Positions 55,780 through 64,000 of a stretch of DNA of 64,000 bases are shown one piece after another. Origin of the DNA: Massilia forsythiae. Lineage in GTDB: Bacteria; Pseudomonadota; Gammaproteobacteria; Burkholderiales; Burkholderiaceae_D. Below the pieces are notes generated by a model. The model was not told where the DNA came from and ran no database searches. It was given only the letters and a program-made list of their open reading frames with translations. The DNA lies in assembly GCF_012849555.1 (NCBI RefSeq), contig NZ_CP051685.1:3472001-3536000 (forward strand), read 5' to 3'. Within the stretch, counting starts at the first letter, position 1. Every line of letters starts with the position of its first letter. Position numbers and translations under genes: made by a program.

Positions 55780-56144
55780 GCCAGCGTCAGCTTCTGGACC
55801 GCGGCCAGCAGCGCTTCCGGCTTGAACGGCTTGACCATCCAGGCGCGCGCGCCGGCGGCCTTGCCTTGCTCCTTCTTTTCTTCCTGCGACTCGGTGGTCA
55901 GCATCAGCACCGGCGTGAACTTGTAGGCGGGACGGGTCTTCAGCTCGCGCAGGAAGGCGATGCCGTCCATGTTGGGCATGTTGACGTCGCTGATGATCAG
56001 GTTGACCTTCTGCCCGGTCAGCTTGGCCAGCGCGTCCTTGCCGTCGCAGCCTTCGATGACCTCGTAGCCGGCCTGGCGCAGGGCGATGCCGACGACCTGG
56101 CGGATCGACAGCGAGTCGTCCACCACCATGATGGTTTTTGCCAT
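55776..56144 (-). CDS. cheY: CheY-like single-domain response regulator
   Basis: A 122-residue receiver protein: TIMVVDDSLSIRQVVGIALR, phospho-Asp in LIISDVNMPNMDGIAFL (about residue 53), Thr in VLMLTTESQEEKK and Lys in AWMVKPFKPEALLAAV. The QEEKKEQGKAAGARAWMVKP region fits the CheY of accessory (Tsr/F-class) systems. The frame continues upstream, but MAKTIMVV is the true start. It is preceded by the second receptor gene, 8 bp away. Confidence 0.95.
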   Translation of the reverse strand: MAKTIMVVDDSLSIRQVVGIALRQAGYEVIEGCDGKDALAKLTGQKVNLIISDVNMPNMDGIAFLRELKTRPAYKFTPVLMLTTESQEEKKEQGKAAGARAWMVKPFKPEALLAAVQKLTLA

Positions 56145-56152
56145 GGGTATTC

Positions 56153-57340
56153 CTAGAAAAAGGTGAGTTCTTCGGCCGGCGCCGCGGCCGGGCTGCCGGC
56201 CGCGGCGGACTTGCGCACGTGCAGCGTGCGTTCCTCGGCCATCGCGTAGGTGCTTTCCAGCTCGGCCAGCAGCGCCTGCGCCTCCAGCGGCGCCAGGCCG
56301 CCGGCGCAGCGCGCGGCGTGTTCGTCGAGGTAGGAGGGCAGGCGCTCGACGTTCTGGCGCACGTGCGACAGGATCTGGCTGACGCGGTCCTGGAACTGCA
56401 GCTGCACCAGCGACTGCCCGACCTCGGCCTGGATGCCGGCGCTTTCGCGGCGCAGCAGCTCGGACGAACGCGCCTGCGCCTCGGTCACCTGGCGCAGCGA
56501 CGCCAGCACGTGGCCGATGGTCCGTTCCGACGCCTGCGCCGCGCGCGTCTCCTCGCGCATCGATTCGCCGGCCGCACGGCAGGTGGCGTCGATCGCCGCG
56601 CTGATCTGGCCGACCTGCTCGGCGATGTGCTTGCCGGCGTCGGCCGAGCGGTTGGACAGCATGCGCACCTCGTTGGCGACCACGGCGAAGCCGCGTCCGG
56701 CCTCGCCGGCGCGCGCCGCCTCGATCGCCGCGTTCAGCGCCAGCAGGTTGGTCTGCCAGGCGATGCTGGCCACGTCGGCCGCCATCTTCTGCAATTGCGC
56801 CGTGACCTGCTGCAATCCTTCGATGCGCCCCACCATCTGCTGCTTGGTGGCGGCCGCAGCGGCGAGCATGTCCAGCAGCGAGCGCAATTCGGTTTCGCTG
56901 GCGGCGAACACGCCGGCCAGGTCCGCGTCCGCACCGTCCTCGCCGGGGCCGTCCTTCCCGACGCGATGTGCGCCCGAGGCGGCCAGCGCCTGTTCCAGCC
57001 GCATGACGATGCCGCCGAAGCGTTCGGCCAGCGCCTCCACCGCCGACGCGGTCTGCATGCGCGAGGCGTCGATGTGCGCGCCCCATACCTGCGCCACCTG
57101 TTCGCCGAAGCGGCGGCGGCTGGCGAGGTAGGCGTCCAGGTCCGCGTTTCGGGCCGGCGCCGCGGCCGGCGCCTGGAAAAGCATGCCGGCGGCGGCGGCC
57201 AGCAGCAGGGCGGCGAACAGCCAGCCATGCCATTGCCAGGCGGCCAGCGGCACGATGGCGCAGGCCGCGGCCACGGCCAGCATCAGGGGGAAATAAGCGT
57301 TCAGGGGGCGTTGGCGCATCACGCGTCGCTCGGTAGGCAT
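56153..57340 (-). CDS. Methyl-accepting chemotaxis protein, short membrane-anchored type
   Basis: A receptor of about 395 residues. Two closely spaced membrane helices ([33 protein letters not shown]) leave almost no periplasmic loop, so it senses an internal or membrane signal. The signalling domain has [20 protein letters not shown] and [20 protein letters not shown]. The start MPTERRV (57340) or MRQRPLN (57319) is uncertain. It ends EELTFF. It is the first gene of the operon, reading away from a 368-bp divergent region. Confidence 0.88.
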   Translation of the reverse strand: MPTERRVMRQRPLNAYFPLMLAVAAACAIVPLAAWQWHGWLFAALLLAAAAGMLFQAPAAAPARNADLDAYLASRRRFGEQVAQVWGAHIDASRMQTASAVEALAERFGGIVMRLEQALAASGAHRVGKDGPGEDGADADLAGVFAASETELRSLLDMLAAAAATKQQMVGRIEGLQQVTAQLQKMAADVASIAWQTNLLALNAAIEAARAGEAGRGFAVVANEVRMLSNRSADAGKHIAEQVGQISAAIDATCRAAGESMREETRAAQASERTIGHVLASLRQVTEAQARSSELLRRESAGIQAEVGQSLVQLQFQDRVSQILSHVRQNVERLPSYLDEHAARCAGGLAPLEAQALLAELESTYAMAEERTLHVRKSAAAGSPAAAPAEELTFF

Positions 57341-57708
57341 GTCGGAATATCGGGTAGCGGCTGGATGCCTTTGCAGGCAAGGCCGGTGCATGTGCGCGCG
57401 CCGCCGCCGATGGACGCGATGCCGGCGCGAGCAAACAGATCATTGCAGATTTAGTTGCCGTAGCGCAAGCATGAGTGCATGGATTCGTGCTGGGGGTCGC
57501 GTAAATAACACAAGATCCGGCTGATTTCCTGCTGTGTTATTGGAATGAAATTATCTGATCGATCTCATCGACGCATGGTTTGACGCGTGTTTCCGAAGCG
57601 GGCATGGTGCAAGACGATTGATCCTGGATGAACCAGTCACTCGTTCCGCTGGTTTTGACGCTGACGAATATCAATGCTAGCGTTGGACTTCCTTGAACGG
57701 GAGGTCAT
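57341..57708. other. Divergent control region of the chemosensory operon and an SGNH hydrolase gene
   Basis: A 368-bp gene-free stretch. It holds a strong dyad (57504-57541) and AT-rich sequence at 57537-57570 fit for promoters. No clear sigma-28 flagellar box was found. Confidence 0.6.
57504..57541. promoter_or_regulatory. Perfect 9-bp inverted repeat AATAACACA / TGTGTTATT
   Basis: The arms 57504-57512 and 57533-57541 are exact complements with a 20-nt spacer, so the centres are ~29 bp apart (nearly three turns). No T-tract follows, which argues for an operator over a terminator. It lies ~165 bp from each flanking start. Confidence 0.5.
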
Positions 57709-58557
57709 ATGCAATTCGGTAACGTCTATTGGGATGCCGCCCTGATGCGCAGCGACGACCGCTATCCCTCGATCCTGGCGATCGGCGATTCCTGGTTCTG
57801 GTACCCATTCCCCGGCGGTTCGCTGCTGAATCACCTGGGGCCGATGGTGGCCCCGAAGGAGCATGTGATCCTGGCCTATGGCAACAACGGTGCCGAAGCC
57901 TACGACTACGTGCGCGGCAAGTACGCGCGCCCGATCGATACGGCGCTGCAGCTGTACGGCAGTTCGCTGTCGGCCGTGTTCATCAGCGGCGGCGGCAACG
58001 ATTTCGCCGGCATCAACGACTTGCGGCCGCTCCTGCTGGATGACTGCTCGGCCTGCGCCACGGCCGCGGGGTGCTTCCGCGAACGCGCGCAGGCGGGCAG
58101 CCTGGGCTGGCTGCTCGACAAGATCGGCGCCAGTTACATCGCGCTGATCGACCGGGTCACCGGCGCGACCTGGCATACCGGCGTGGTGGATGCCGGCGGC
58201 CGTACCGCCAGCGCCACCGGCGCCACCAGGATCATCCTGCACAACTACGACTACGCGCCGGTGACGGGCGCGGGGCTGTTCGGGCCGGGCAGCTCGCCCT
58301 GGCTGCTACCCGCCTTCTTGGCCGCCAAGGTGGCGCCGCCGCTGCGCGACCAGTGCATCGTGTTGCTGATCGACGGGTTCACGGCGATGCTGCAGAGGGT
58401 CGCGGCGCGCTATCCGGGCCGCGTGTTCGTGGTCGACAGCCGCGAAGCCCTGCAGCGCGGCGACTGGGCCAACGAATTGCATCCGACGCCGGGCGGTTTC
58501 GCCAAGATCGCGGCGCGCTGGCAACCGGTGTTGCGCCAGCAGGGGTTGGCGCCCTGA
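57709..58557 (+). CDS. SGNH/GDSL-fold hydrolase-like protein (282 aa, no signal peptide)
   Basis: A predicted esterase-like protein. Block I is ILAIGDSWFWYP (Ser28), block III is SAVFISGGGNDFAGIN, and block V is NELHPTPGGFAKIA with the catalytic His. The usual Asp of the D-x-x-H block is Glu here (E-L-H), which may be tolerated. No signal peptide or membrane helix is found. Good ribosome site (gggaggt) 5 bp ahead. Substrate unknown; it stands alone beside a chemosensory operon. Confidence 0.78.
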   Translation: MQFGNVYWDAALMRSDDRYPSILAIGDSWFWYPFPGGSLLNHLGPMVAPKEHVILAYGNNGAEAYDYVRGKYARPIDTALQLYGSSLSAVFISGGGNDFAGINDLRPLLLDDCSACATAAGCFRERAQAGSLGWLLDKIGASYIALIDRVTGATWHTGVVDAGGRTASATGATRIILHNYDYAPVTGAGLFGPGSSPWLLPAFLAAKVAPPLRDQCIVLLIDGFTAMLQRVAARYPGRVFVVDSREALQRGDWANELHPTPGGFAKIAARWQPVLRQQGLAP

Positions 58558-58708
58558 ACGGGCAGGAAGATCCGGCCGCCGGCATGCGCTTGCGCAAGAC
58601 ACGCACCGGTGGCAACTGGCGACTTGCGCATGAGCTGTATCCGCACAGTAAGCGAATACCGGGGCCGGCTAGCATCCACCGATGATGTCATTCAACGGTG
58701 GAGGAACG

Positions 58709-58939
58709 ATGCTCATCGAATTTCGCAGCGATGTCCCGCAGGAAGTGCGCCTGCTGCTGTGCGGCCGCATGATCGGCACGGTGGTCGAGATCGACGGCGA
58801 ACGATACCGGGTCGATGATTTCGATTTGAAATCGCGCGAATTCCGGGTGCGGCGCGTCTTGTCGGGCAACCAGGTTGTGCCGAACACGGCCACCGAAAAC
58901 GTGTTTTTCCAGAACATCAAGCATCTGGTCGTCGGCTGA
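58709..58939 (+). CDS. Small hypothetical protein (76 aa)
   Basis: The ATG at 58709 is preceded by ggaggaac, giving 76 residues: a compact, probably beta-rich protein (LLLCGRMIGTVVEIDGERYR). Charged residues are frequent and codon bias is normal, so it is likely real. A terminator follows directly. I do not recognise the family; it lies 151 bp after the SGNH gene. Confidence 0.6.
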   Translation: MLIEFRSDVPQEVRLLLCGRMIGTVVEIDGERYRVDDFDLKSREFRVRRVLSGNQVVPNTATENVFFQNIKHLVVG

Positions 58940-58964
58940 GTCGAACAGTCGAGGAGCGTCATGC

Positions 58965-58994
58965 AAACGAGCCGGCCCTGACGCCGGCTCGTTT
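58965..58994 (+). terminator. Hairpin terminator downstream of the small hypothetical gene
   Basis: AAACGAGCCGGC (58965-58976) pairs perfectly with GCCGGCTCGTTT (58983-58994) around CCTGAC. The tail (CGTTTACG) is only mildly T-rich. It lies between convergent genes and may serve both. Confidence 0.65.
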
Positions 58995-59037
58995 CGTTTA
59001 CGCGCTTTCGTTGTGGTTGCGGATGGTGTCGCGACAA

Positions 59038-60285
59038 TTACTTCCTGCGCGTGCGCAAGCGCGTGCCGCCGATCAGCGCCAGTCCCAGCAGCACCATCGC
59101 CGCCGAGGCCGGTTCCGGGACCATGCCCAGTTGCTGCGCGGCGATGCGCTGCAGCGTCAGGGCATCGGCTTGCGAGATGCCCAGGTCGCGCGCGGCGATT
59201 TCGTTGGCGCCGAGCGACAGCGGATCGAGGCCGGTGATGGTGCCGAACTGCACCAGCGCATCCAGGTAGGAGCCGTACTTGCTGGCGTGCAGGTAGTCGT
59301 CCCACCACAGATTCATGGCGTCGCCCGCCTGGTTCGGCACGAACACGCCGTTGGCGTCGTAGAAGCCGCCGGTCTTGACCAAGCCCTGGTCGAAGGCGAG
59401 CTGGAACGCGTCGCCGGCGCCGATCACGCCCGCGAAGTGGCCGTTGGCGGCGGCTTCGCCATAGATCGACGCGTGCAGGTCGGACGTCATGGCGGCCAGG
59501 GATTGGTAGTACAGCGTCGCCTGGGTGTTGGTGCCGTCCGGGACCGGGCTGCCGGTGGGGCTGGTGGTGTCCGCCGTCGTCACCAGGTGGGCATACACCA
59601 TGTCCGGGCGCGCCCAGGTTTCGGTCAGGTAGACCTTGGCGTCCGGATTGGCATTGACGTTCTGCGGGATGGTGCGCACGGTGTTGCAGGTCGCGGCCGA
59701 CGAGCCGGTGGCCATGCAGGCGGCCAGGCTGCCGTACAGCGCGGTTTCGGTATAGGTCTGCGCCTTGCCCGAGTGGATGAATTGCTCGAGCTTGTCCGCA
59801 TAGGCGCGGAACTGGGCCGGATTGGCGTTCTTGCCCGAACCGACCGGCAGGGTGGCATCGCTCTGCTCCTGCAGCACCACGACGTCCCATTTCTGCGAGG
59901 CGACATTGCCGCGCAAGTCCCAGGCGCTGTTCGCGGTGTTTAGGAACTGGCCGCGCAGCGACGCCGCGTTGCGCGCCGAGATCGAGACATCGTAATCGAG
60001 ACCTTTTTCGACAGTAAATTGCTTGAAGATACCGGCGATGCCGCCCCACGGGTGCGGTTCCCAGGGGTTGGCGCCGGTCGCGTTGGCGGCGTAGAAACCG
60101 GCGGTCAGGTCGTGCACGTTGGCGGCGTTGTAGCGCATCACCGGGTCGACCCGGCCGAAGGTGTAGCTGTTGCCGACGAACAGGATTTCGATGGGGGCGG
60201 CGCTGACGGCCGGGGCCGCCGCGACCACGAGCGCGGCACAGGCGGCGCGCCAGGACCAGCGCTTGGGGTTGAAAGGAACATGCAT
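59038..60285 (-). CDS. PEP-CTERM sorted, SGNH-like extracellular protein
   Basis: A 415-residue exported protein. A signal peptide (ending VSA-AP) is followed by IEILFVGNSYTFGRVDPVMR, an SGNH-like block I in which the Asp is replaced (G-N-S), and VVVLQEQSDATLP; block V is WWDDYLHASKYGSYLDAL with D-x-x-H. The C-terminus has VPEPASAAMVLLGLALIGGT and an Arg-rich end (RLRTRRK), the PEP-CTERM signal cut by exosortase. The exosortase and matrix genes are outside the window. It is divergent/convergent with the neighbours and has an AT-rich upstream region. Confidence 0.9.
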   Translation of the reverse strand: MHVPFNPKRWSWRAACAALVVAAAPAVSAAPIEILFVGNSYTFGRVDPVMRYNAANVHDLTAGFYAANATGANPWEPHPWGGIAGIFKQFTVEKGLDYDVSISARNAASLRGQFLNTANSAWDLRGNVASQKWDVVVLQEQSDATLPVGSGKNANPAQFRAYADKLEQFIHSGKAQTYTETALYGSLAACMATGSSAATCNTVRTIPQNVNANPDAKVYLTETWARPDMVYAHLVTTADTTSPTGSPVPDGTNTQATLYYQSLAAMTSDLHASIYGEAAANGHFAGVIGAGDAFQLAFDQGLVKTGGFYDANGVFVPNQAGDAMNLWWDDYLHASKYGSYLDALVQFGTITGLDPLSLGANEIAARDLGISQADALTLQRIAAQQLGMVPEPASAAMVLLGLALIGGTRLRTRRK

Positions 60286-60494
60286 GATTGTCTCCGTTTT
60301 GGTGGCTGCTTGGATGTTATTCGGACTGCAACGGTATCGTGCAGCGGAAGCGGCAAGCGTGACAATAAGCGTTTTCCCTTATAGTCGTTTCATTGCGAAT
60401 TTATACTCCATTTGGTAAATACATTCTGCTTTAGGAAATTCAAGCAAGTGTATGTACTAAAAATGGGGATGGAATGCAGGTTCCATTCATCACC

Positions 60495-60935
60495 TCATGC
60501 ATGCGCGAGCCGTTCGTGGCGGCGTGGGTGCAGGCGCCATGTGCTCCACCAGATCAGCCACAGCAAGGCCGCCTGGATCGGCAGCCGCAGCCACAGCACC
60601 CACAACGGAAACGGAAACAGGTCGTGCCGCTGCAGCATGTAGATGTGCGCCGGCGTCACGGCCAGCGTCAGCAGGATCAGGCCGATGCCGGCGGCGCGGC
60701 GGGTCGCGGGCACCAGGATGCCCACCGCGCCGAGCAGCTCGAACACGCCGCTGACCAGGACGGCGGCGACCGGCCACGGGATGTAGGGCGGCACGATGCG
60801 CGCCTCGGTGCCGGTGGCGGCGAAGTGGGCGATGCCGCCGATGAAGAACCAGAGGAAGACGAAGGCGAGTCCCGCCACCTGTCCATTGCCGGCCCGGCGC
60901 GTGCGCCACGCGCGTTTCAATCCATCCAGTGCCAT
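60495..60935 (-). CDS. DoxX-family membrane protein
   Basis: A protein of about 146 residues with four membrane helices: LAFVFLWFFIGGIAHF, VAAVLVSGVFELLGAVGIL, AAGIGLILLTLAVTPAHIYM and LWVLWLRLPIQAALLWLIWW. The patterns FIGGIAHF and GVFELLGAVGILVPATRRAA mark the DoxX family. The start is set at 60935 (MALDG), with atggag ahead; an ATG four codons earlier is equally possible. The role in this family is poorly defined. No operon partner is evident. Confidence 0.85.
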   Translation of the reverse strand: MALDGLKRAWRTRRAGNGQVAGLAFVFLWFFIGGIAHFAATGTEARIVPPYIPWPVAAVLVSGVFELLGAVGILVPATRRAAGIGLILLTLAVTPAHIYMLQRHDLFPFPLWVLWLRLPIQAALLWLIWWSTWRLHPRRHERLAHA

Positions 60936-61159
60936 GCCATTCTCCATCGATTTCCGTTGATATTGATGAAAAGCTATCATCAAGCCGTGCGGCAGGGCGC
61001 ACTTCAGCCATCGACCGGCAAGTGCGATCCGAGCCGAATCGCTTTGCGTCGTATCAAATATTCGCTTGGCCGCACCTTCTCTTAATACGCGTCTCGATGT
61101 CGATTTAATTTCCTGGAGGATATTTCAGCCAGAATGCGTCGTCACCACAAGGAGGGACC

Positions 61160-61680
61160 ATGGCTACGGACTACTACCTGCAGCTGGATGGCATCAAGGG
61201 CGAATCGGCGGACCCGCGCCACGCCGGCTGGATCGAGTGCACGTCGGTCGGCTGGTCGATCCAGCGCACCAGGCGCGTGCCGGCGCCGGCCGCTGCCAAC
61301 GGCCATGCCGCCGAGCGCGCCGCCGATCGTGCCGAACGGACCGAACGCGCCGAACTGAGCGAGATCGCCATCGACAAGCTGATCGACGTGTCCTCGCCGA
61401 TGCTGGCGGAGCTGTGCGCCTGCGGCAAGACGATTCCGCGCGCCAGGCTGGAAATGCTGCGCGCCGGCGGCAATGGGGAAGCCACCAAATACTATGAAGT
61501 GGAACTGGAAAACGTGCTATCACACACATCGCACCCAGCTTCCATGGCGGCGACATTCCGATCGAACATCTCGCCCTGAAGTTCTCCAAGGTGCAGTGGA
61601 AATATACCCAGCAAAAAATCGGCGGCGGTGGCGGCAACACCGCCGGCGGCTGGGACCTGGGTCTCGACCACGCCGCCTGA
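61160..61680 (+). pseudogene. hcp: Hcp-family type VI secretion tube protein, interrupted by a frameshift
   Basis: The start (MATDYYLQLDGIKGES, with aaggagg ahead) and the segment KYYEVELENVL are clear Hcp sequence. After VL the frame runs into SHTSHPASM... and stops at 61579. Reading from 61519 in the next frame restores the rest: ITHIAPSFHGGDIPIEHLAL, KVQWKYTQQK and GGWDLGLDHAA, stop at 61680. One base is thus missing near 61516-61519; no slippery heptamer is present. The intact protein would be ~173 aa and has an unusual Ala/Arg/Glu insertion (~residues 40-65). No other T6SS gene is in the window. Confidence 0.85.
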
Positions 61681-61751
61681 CGGCGTTTCCACTCCTTGCC
61701 GGCGCTCGCCATGCATCGCCTGCAACTTTCCGCTCCCTACCGGGATACCCG

Positions 61752-62042
61752 CTAAAAAGGCGGCGGCGCGTCCGGCAAGGGCGGCGCCACGTCCAGGTCG
61801 AGTTCGCTGCGCGGCAGGGCGCCCAGGTCGGCGCCCTCGGCCAGGGCCGGCGCCTGGAATGCCGCATGCACACGGGCCCCATGCTTTTGCACGGAGGCCA
61901 GCATCACCGGCAAGGCCGGAAAATACGGCTGCAGCCGCGCCAGCAAGGCGTCGCCTGCACCCGGCGTCACGTAGGCGGGCGGCGGAAAGGCGATCGCCAC
62001 ACGCACGCCCTGCAATTCGGTGACTGCCACGCCAATCTTCAT
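61752..62042 (-). CDS. Hypothetical protein (96 aa), convergent with hcp
   Basis: The ATG at 62042 has gaggaaac ahead. The product is 96 residues, Ala/Pro/Leu-rich, with VRVAIAFPPPAYVTPGAGDA and a C-terminal DLDVAPPLPDAPPPF tail. It carries no signal peptide. Codon use is normal. It ends 71 bp from the hcp stop. I recognise no family; a role near hcp is speculative. Confidence 0.55.
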   Translation of the reverse strand: MKIGVAVTELQGVRVAIAFPPPAYVTPGAGDALLARLQPYFPALPVMLASVQKHGARVHAAFQAPALAEGADLGALPRSELDLDVAPPLPDAPPPF

Positions 62043-62303
62043 CCGTGTTTCCTCGCACTTTCCTGATTGTCGCCGACTGGTTCGGGCGATGCCGCATCAC
62101 ATCTTACGCCCGTCAACAATTTGCAGCGCGACAAAAATAGTTCTTGCGCGCTACAAGTTCCCGCCGACTCATCGAGATAACGCAAAGAATCGGCCCGTTG
62201 CCGTCTTGTTACGGCAGAGGGCGCTGGCTAGATTGATCCTGCCGCCGGGGCCGCATGGCCGGCGCCGTCGGCGAACCCGATGCACACTTTCGAGGAGCAA
62301 GCG

Positions 62304-63842
62304 ATGAAACCGATTCTGCGATCCATCTCCGGACTGAGACAACTTCTCGCCCCGCAGGCAGGCGTCCTGCAGCGCCGCCGCCGCGCCCTGGTGGCGGCCG
62401 TCACGCTGGCCGTGGCCGGCTTGTCGCTATCGCTGCCGCCGTCGCCGGCGATGGCGCAGGCGCGTCCCTGGGACGGCGAGCAATGGGTCGGCACCTGGGG
62501 CACGGCGCCGGCCGGCCCGCCGCTGGCCGCCCAGCTGCAAACCTTCAGCAACCAGACGCTGCGCATGATCGTCCATACCAGCATCGGCGGCGCGCAGGTG
62601 CGCATCCGCATCTCCAACGAGTTCGGCACCATGCCGCTGCGCATCGGCGAAGCCCACGTCGCCCTGCGCCAGGGCGGCGCTGCCATCGTCGCCGGCAGCG
62701 ACCGTCCCCTGACCTTCGGCGGCGCCCGGTCGGTCACGATTCCGCCCGGCGCCCCGGTACTGTCCGACCCGGTGCAACTGGACGTGCCGGCGCTGTCCGA
62801 CCTGGCGGTCAGCCTGTACCTGCCGGAGACGGTGCAGGCGAACACCCTCCACGGCGCGGCCTTCCAGACCAATTACGTTTCGTTGCCGGGCAATTTCACC
62901 GGCGCGGCGACGCTGCCGACCGACCGCACCATCACGTCCTGGCCCTTCCTGACGGAAGTCGACGTCGATGCCCCGGGCAGCGCCGCCATCGTGGCGCTGG
63001 GCGACTCGATCACCGACGGCGCCGTGACCACGGTCGACGCCAACCGCCGCTGGCCGGACCTGCTGGCACTGCGCCTGCAGACCACGCGCGACCTGGTGGC
63101 CGCATCGACGGGCCAGGCTGGGGGGGCTGCAGGCGGCGCCGGCCTGGCGGCGAACGCGCGCCTGGGCGTGATCAACCGCGGCATCGGCGGCAACCGCCTC
63201 CTGCGCGACCCGGGCGAGCAGCCGCTGTTCGGACGTGCGGCGCTGGCCCGTTTCGACCGCGACGTGCTGGCGACCGCCGGCGTGCGCTACATGGTGGTCC
63301 TGATCGGCATCAACGATATCGGCCATCCCGGCACCGGCACCATTCCGGCCTCCGAAGCGCCCACCGTGAGCGACCTGATTGCCGGCTACCGCCAGCTGAT
63401 CGAGCGCGCCCACGCCAAGGGCATCGCCGCTTATGGTGCGACGCTGACGCCGTTCGAGGGTACCGTGTTCCCGGGCTACTATTCGCCGGAGAAAGAACAG
63501 ATCCGCCAGGCCGTGAACGACTGGATCCGCAGCGGCGATGCCTTCGACGGCGTGATCGACTTCGAGCGCGCCGTGCGCGATCCGTCGCACCCGGCCCGGA
63601 TGCTGCCGGCCTACGACAGCGGCGACCACCTGCATCCGAACGACCTCGGCATGCAGGCGATGGCGAATGCGATTCCGCTGGAATTGTTCCGCGGCCTGGG
63701 CAGCGCCGCCCGTGCCGCGACATCGGCGTCGGCCCTTGCTGTGCCGAATGGAACCAGGGCAGCGAACCCGGCCGATGCAGGCAGGGCAACCAGGGCGGCC
63801 AGGACCGCCAAGGCTGCCAAGCCGGCCGCTGGAGCGCGTTGA
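62304..63842 (+). CDS. Exported SGNH/GDSL hydrolase
   Basis: A 512-residue exported esterase of the SGNH superfamily. ATG at 62304 with cgaggag ahead; the long signal peptide ends PAMA-QA. The N-terminal ~190 residues form a beta-sandwich (WVGTWGTAP, VRIRISNEFG) and the catalytic domain has VALGDSITDGAV (block I Ser), NRGIGGNRLL, VVLIGINDIGHPG and SGDHLHPNDLGMQA (D-x-x-H). The final ~45 residues are an Ala/Thr/Lys-rich tail that could be a surface linker. Its family often acts on polysaccharide acetyl or ester groups. Confidence 0.92.
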   Translation: MKPILRSISGLRQLLAPQAGVLQRRRRALVAAVTLAVAGLSLSLPPSPAMAQARPWDGEQWVGTWGTAPAGPPLAAQLQTFSNQTLRMIVHTSIGGAQVRIRISNEFGTMPLRIGEAHVALRQGGAAIVAGSDRPLTFGGARSVTIPPGAPVLSDPVQLDVPALSDLAVSLYLPETVQANTLHGAAFQTNYVSLPGNFTGAATLPTDRTITSWPFLTEVDVDAPGSAAIVALGDSITDGAVTTVDANRRWPDLLALRLQTTRDLVAASTGQAGGAAGGAGLAANARLGVINRGIGGNRLLRDPGEQPLFGRAALARFDRDVLATAGVRYMVVLIGINDIGHPGTGTIPASEAPTVSDLIAGYRQLIERAHAKGIAAYGATLTPFEGTVFPGYYSPEKEQIRQAVNDWIRSGDAFDGVIDFERAVRDPSHPARMLPAYDSGDHLHPNDLGMQAMANAIPLELFRGLGSAARAATSASALAVPNGTRAANPADAGRATRAARTAKAAKPAAGAR

Positions 63843-63868
63843 GGCGTGCAACGGGGTGTCACGACGTG

Positions 63869-64000
63869 TCATGACGTCGGCATGGTGTCCGCCTGCCGCG
63901 CCGGTTCCAGCAGCTCGCGCACCGCCTGCACGATGCGTTCCGGCGCGACGCCGTCCAGGCAGGCATGGTGGCCCATCGGGCAACTGCTCTTGAAGCAGAA
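63869..64000 (-). CDS. Glycosyltransferase family 9-like protein, C-terminal end (5' part outside window)
   Basis: Only the last 43 codons and the stop lie in the window. The translated end has FCFKSSCPMGHHACLDGVAP followed by ERIVQAVRELL, which fits the Cys/His-rich C-terminal block (C-P-x-G-H-x-C) of the ADP-heptose:LPS heptosyltransferase family. It would transfer a sugar in lipopolysaccharide or glycoprotein assembly. The fragment is too short for more. Confidence 0.6.
   Translation of the reverse strand, partial: FCFKSSCPMGHHACLDGVAPERIVQAVRELLEPARQADTMPTS

Noticed and set aside
61500..61530. Programmed ribosomal frameshift in hcp
   Set aside because: No X-XXY-YYZ slippery heptamer or downstream pseudoknot is visible at the break; a deletion is simpler.

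Overview
The window is about 64 kb of high-GC DNA with strong G/C bias at third codon positions, so long antisense open frames are common artefacts. The gene content points to a Gram-negative betaproteobacterium of the Oxalobacteraceae, close to Massilia/Telluria/Duganella (inference). The clues are a betaproteobacterial trimeric porin, a Bug/TctC-type binding protein, a PEP-CTERM protein, a large TonB-dependent receptor, L-Ara4N lipid A genes and an accessory chemosensory operon. No prophage, IS element or CRISPR array was seen.

Layout. 1-11.2 kb: 3' end of a pullulanase-type glucosidase with a strong terminator, a small lipoprotein, a LysR/aldo-keto reductase divergent pair, a metallo-beta-lactamase-fold hydrolase, a two-gene signalling unit (GAF/HD-GYP plus CHASE2/adenylate cyclase) and a ROK regulator. 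11.2-14.9 kb: a 0.55 kb control region with LacI/CcpA-like palindromes and a long hairpin, then a TonB-dependent receptor. 15-21.2 kb: a two-partner secretion operon (TpsB, TpsA) ending in a FecR-domain gene. 21.4-32.1 kb, minus strand: PhoH-like protein, peroxiredoxin and a full L-Ara4N set (arnT, one ArnE/F-like subunit, arnB, arnC, a split arnA, arnD) headed by a Mth938-like gene. 32.3-34.9 kb: alaA-like aminotransferase and homoserine dehydrogenase. 35-45.3 kb: a TctDE-like two-component system divergent from porin, Bug protein, ABC transporter and AbrB-type membrane protein. Three direct repeats lie at the presumed porin promoter. 45.4-48.9 kb: lysophospholipid transporter/acyltransferase fusion, tRNA-Pro(GGG), and two 72-residue proteins that are paralogues of each other. 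48.9-57.3 kb: compact chemosensory operon (MCP, CheY, STAS, CheA, MCP, CheW, CheR, CheB). 57.7-64 kb: three SGNH-fold hydrolases (one PEP-CTERM anchored), a DoxX protein, an orphan frameshifted hcp and the end of a glycosyltransferase.

A palindromic repeat built on GGGTCCCCGCCTGCGCGGGG occurs in five copies, four of them as two inverted pairs (REP/BIME-like). Items most worth a second look are the split arnA with a single flippase subunit, the broken hcp, the small paralogue pair, the OmpR-type repeats before the porin, the dyad in the chemotaxis/SGNH divergent region, and the hairpin leader of the TonB receptor.
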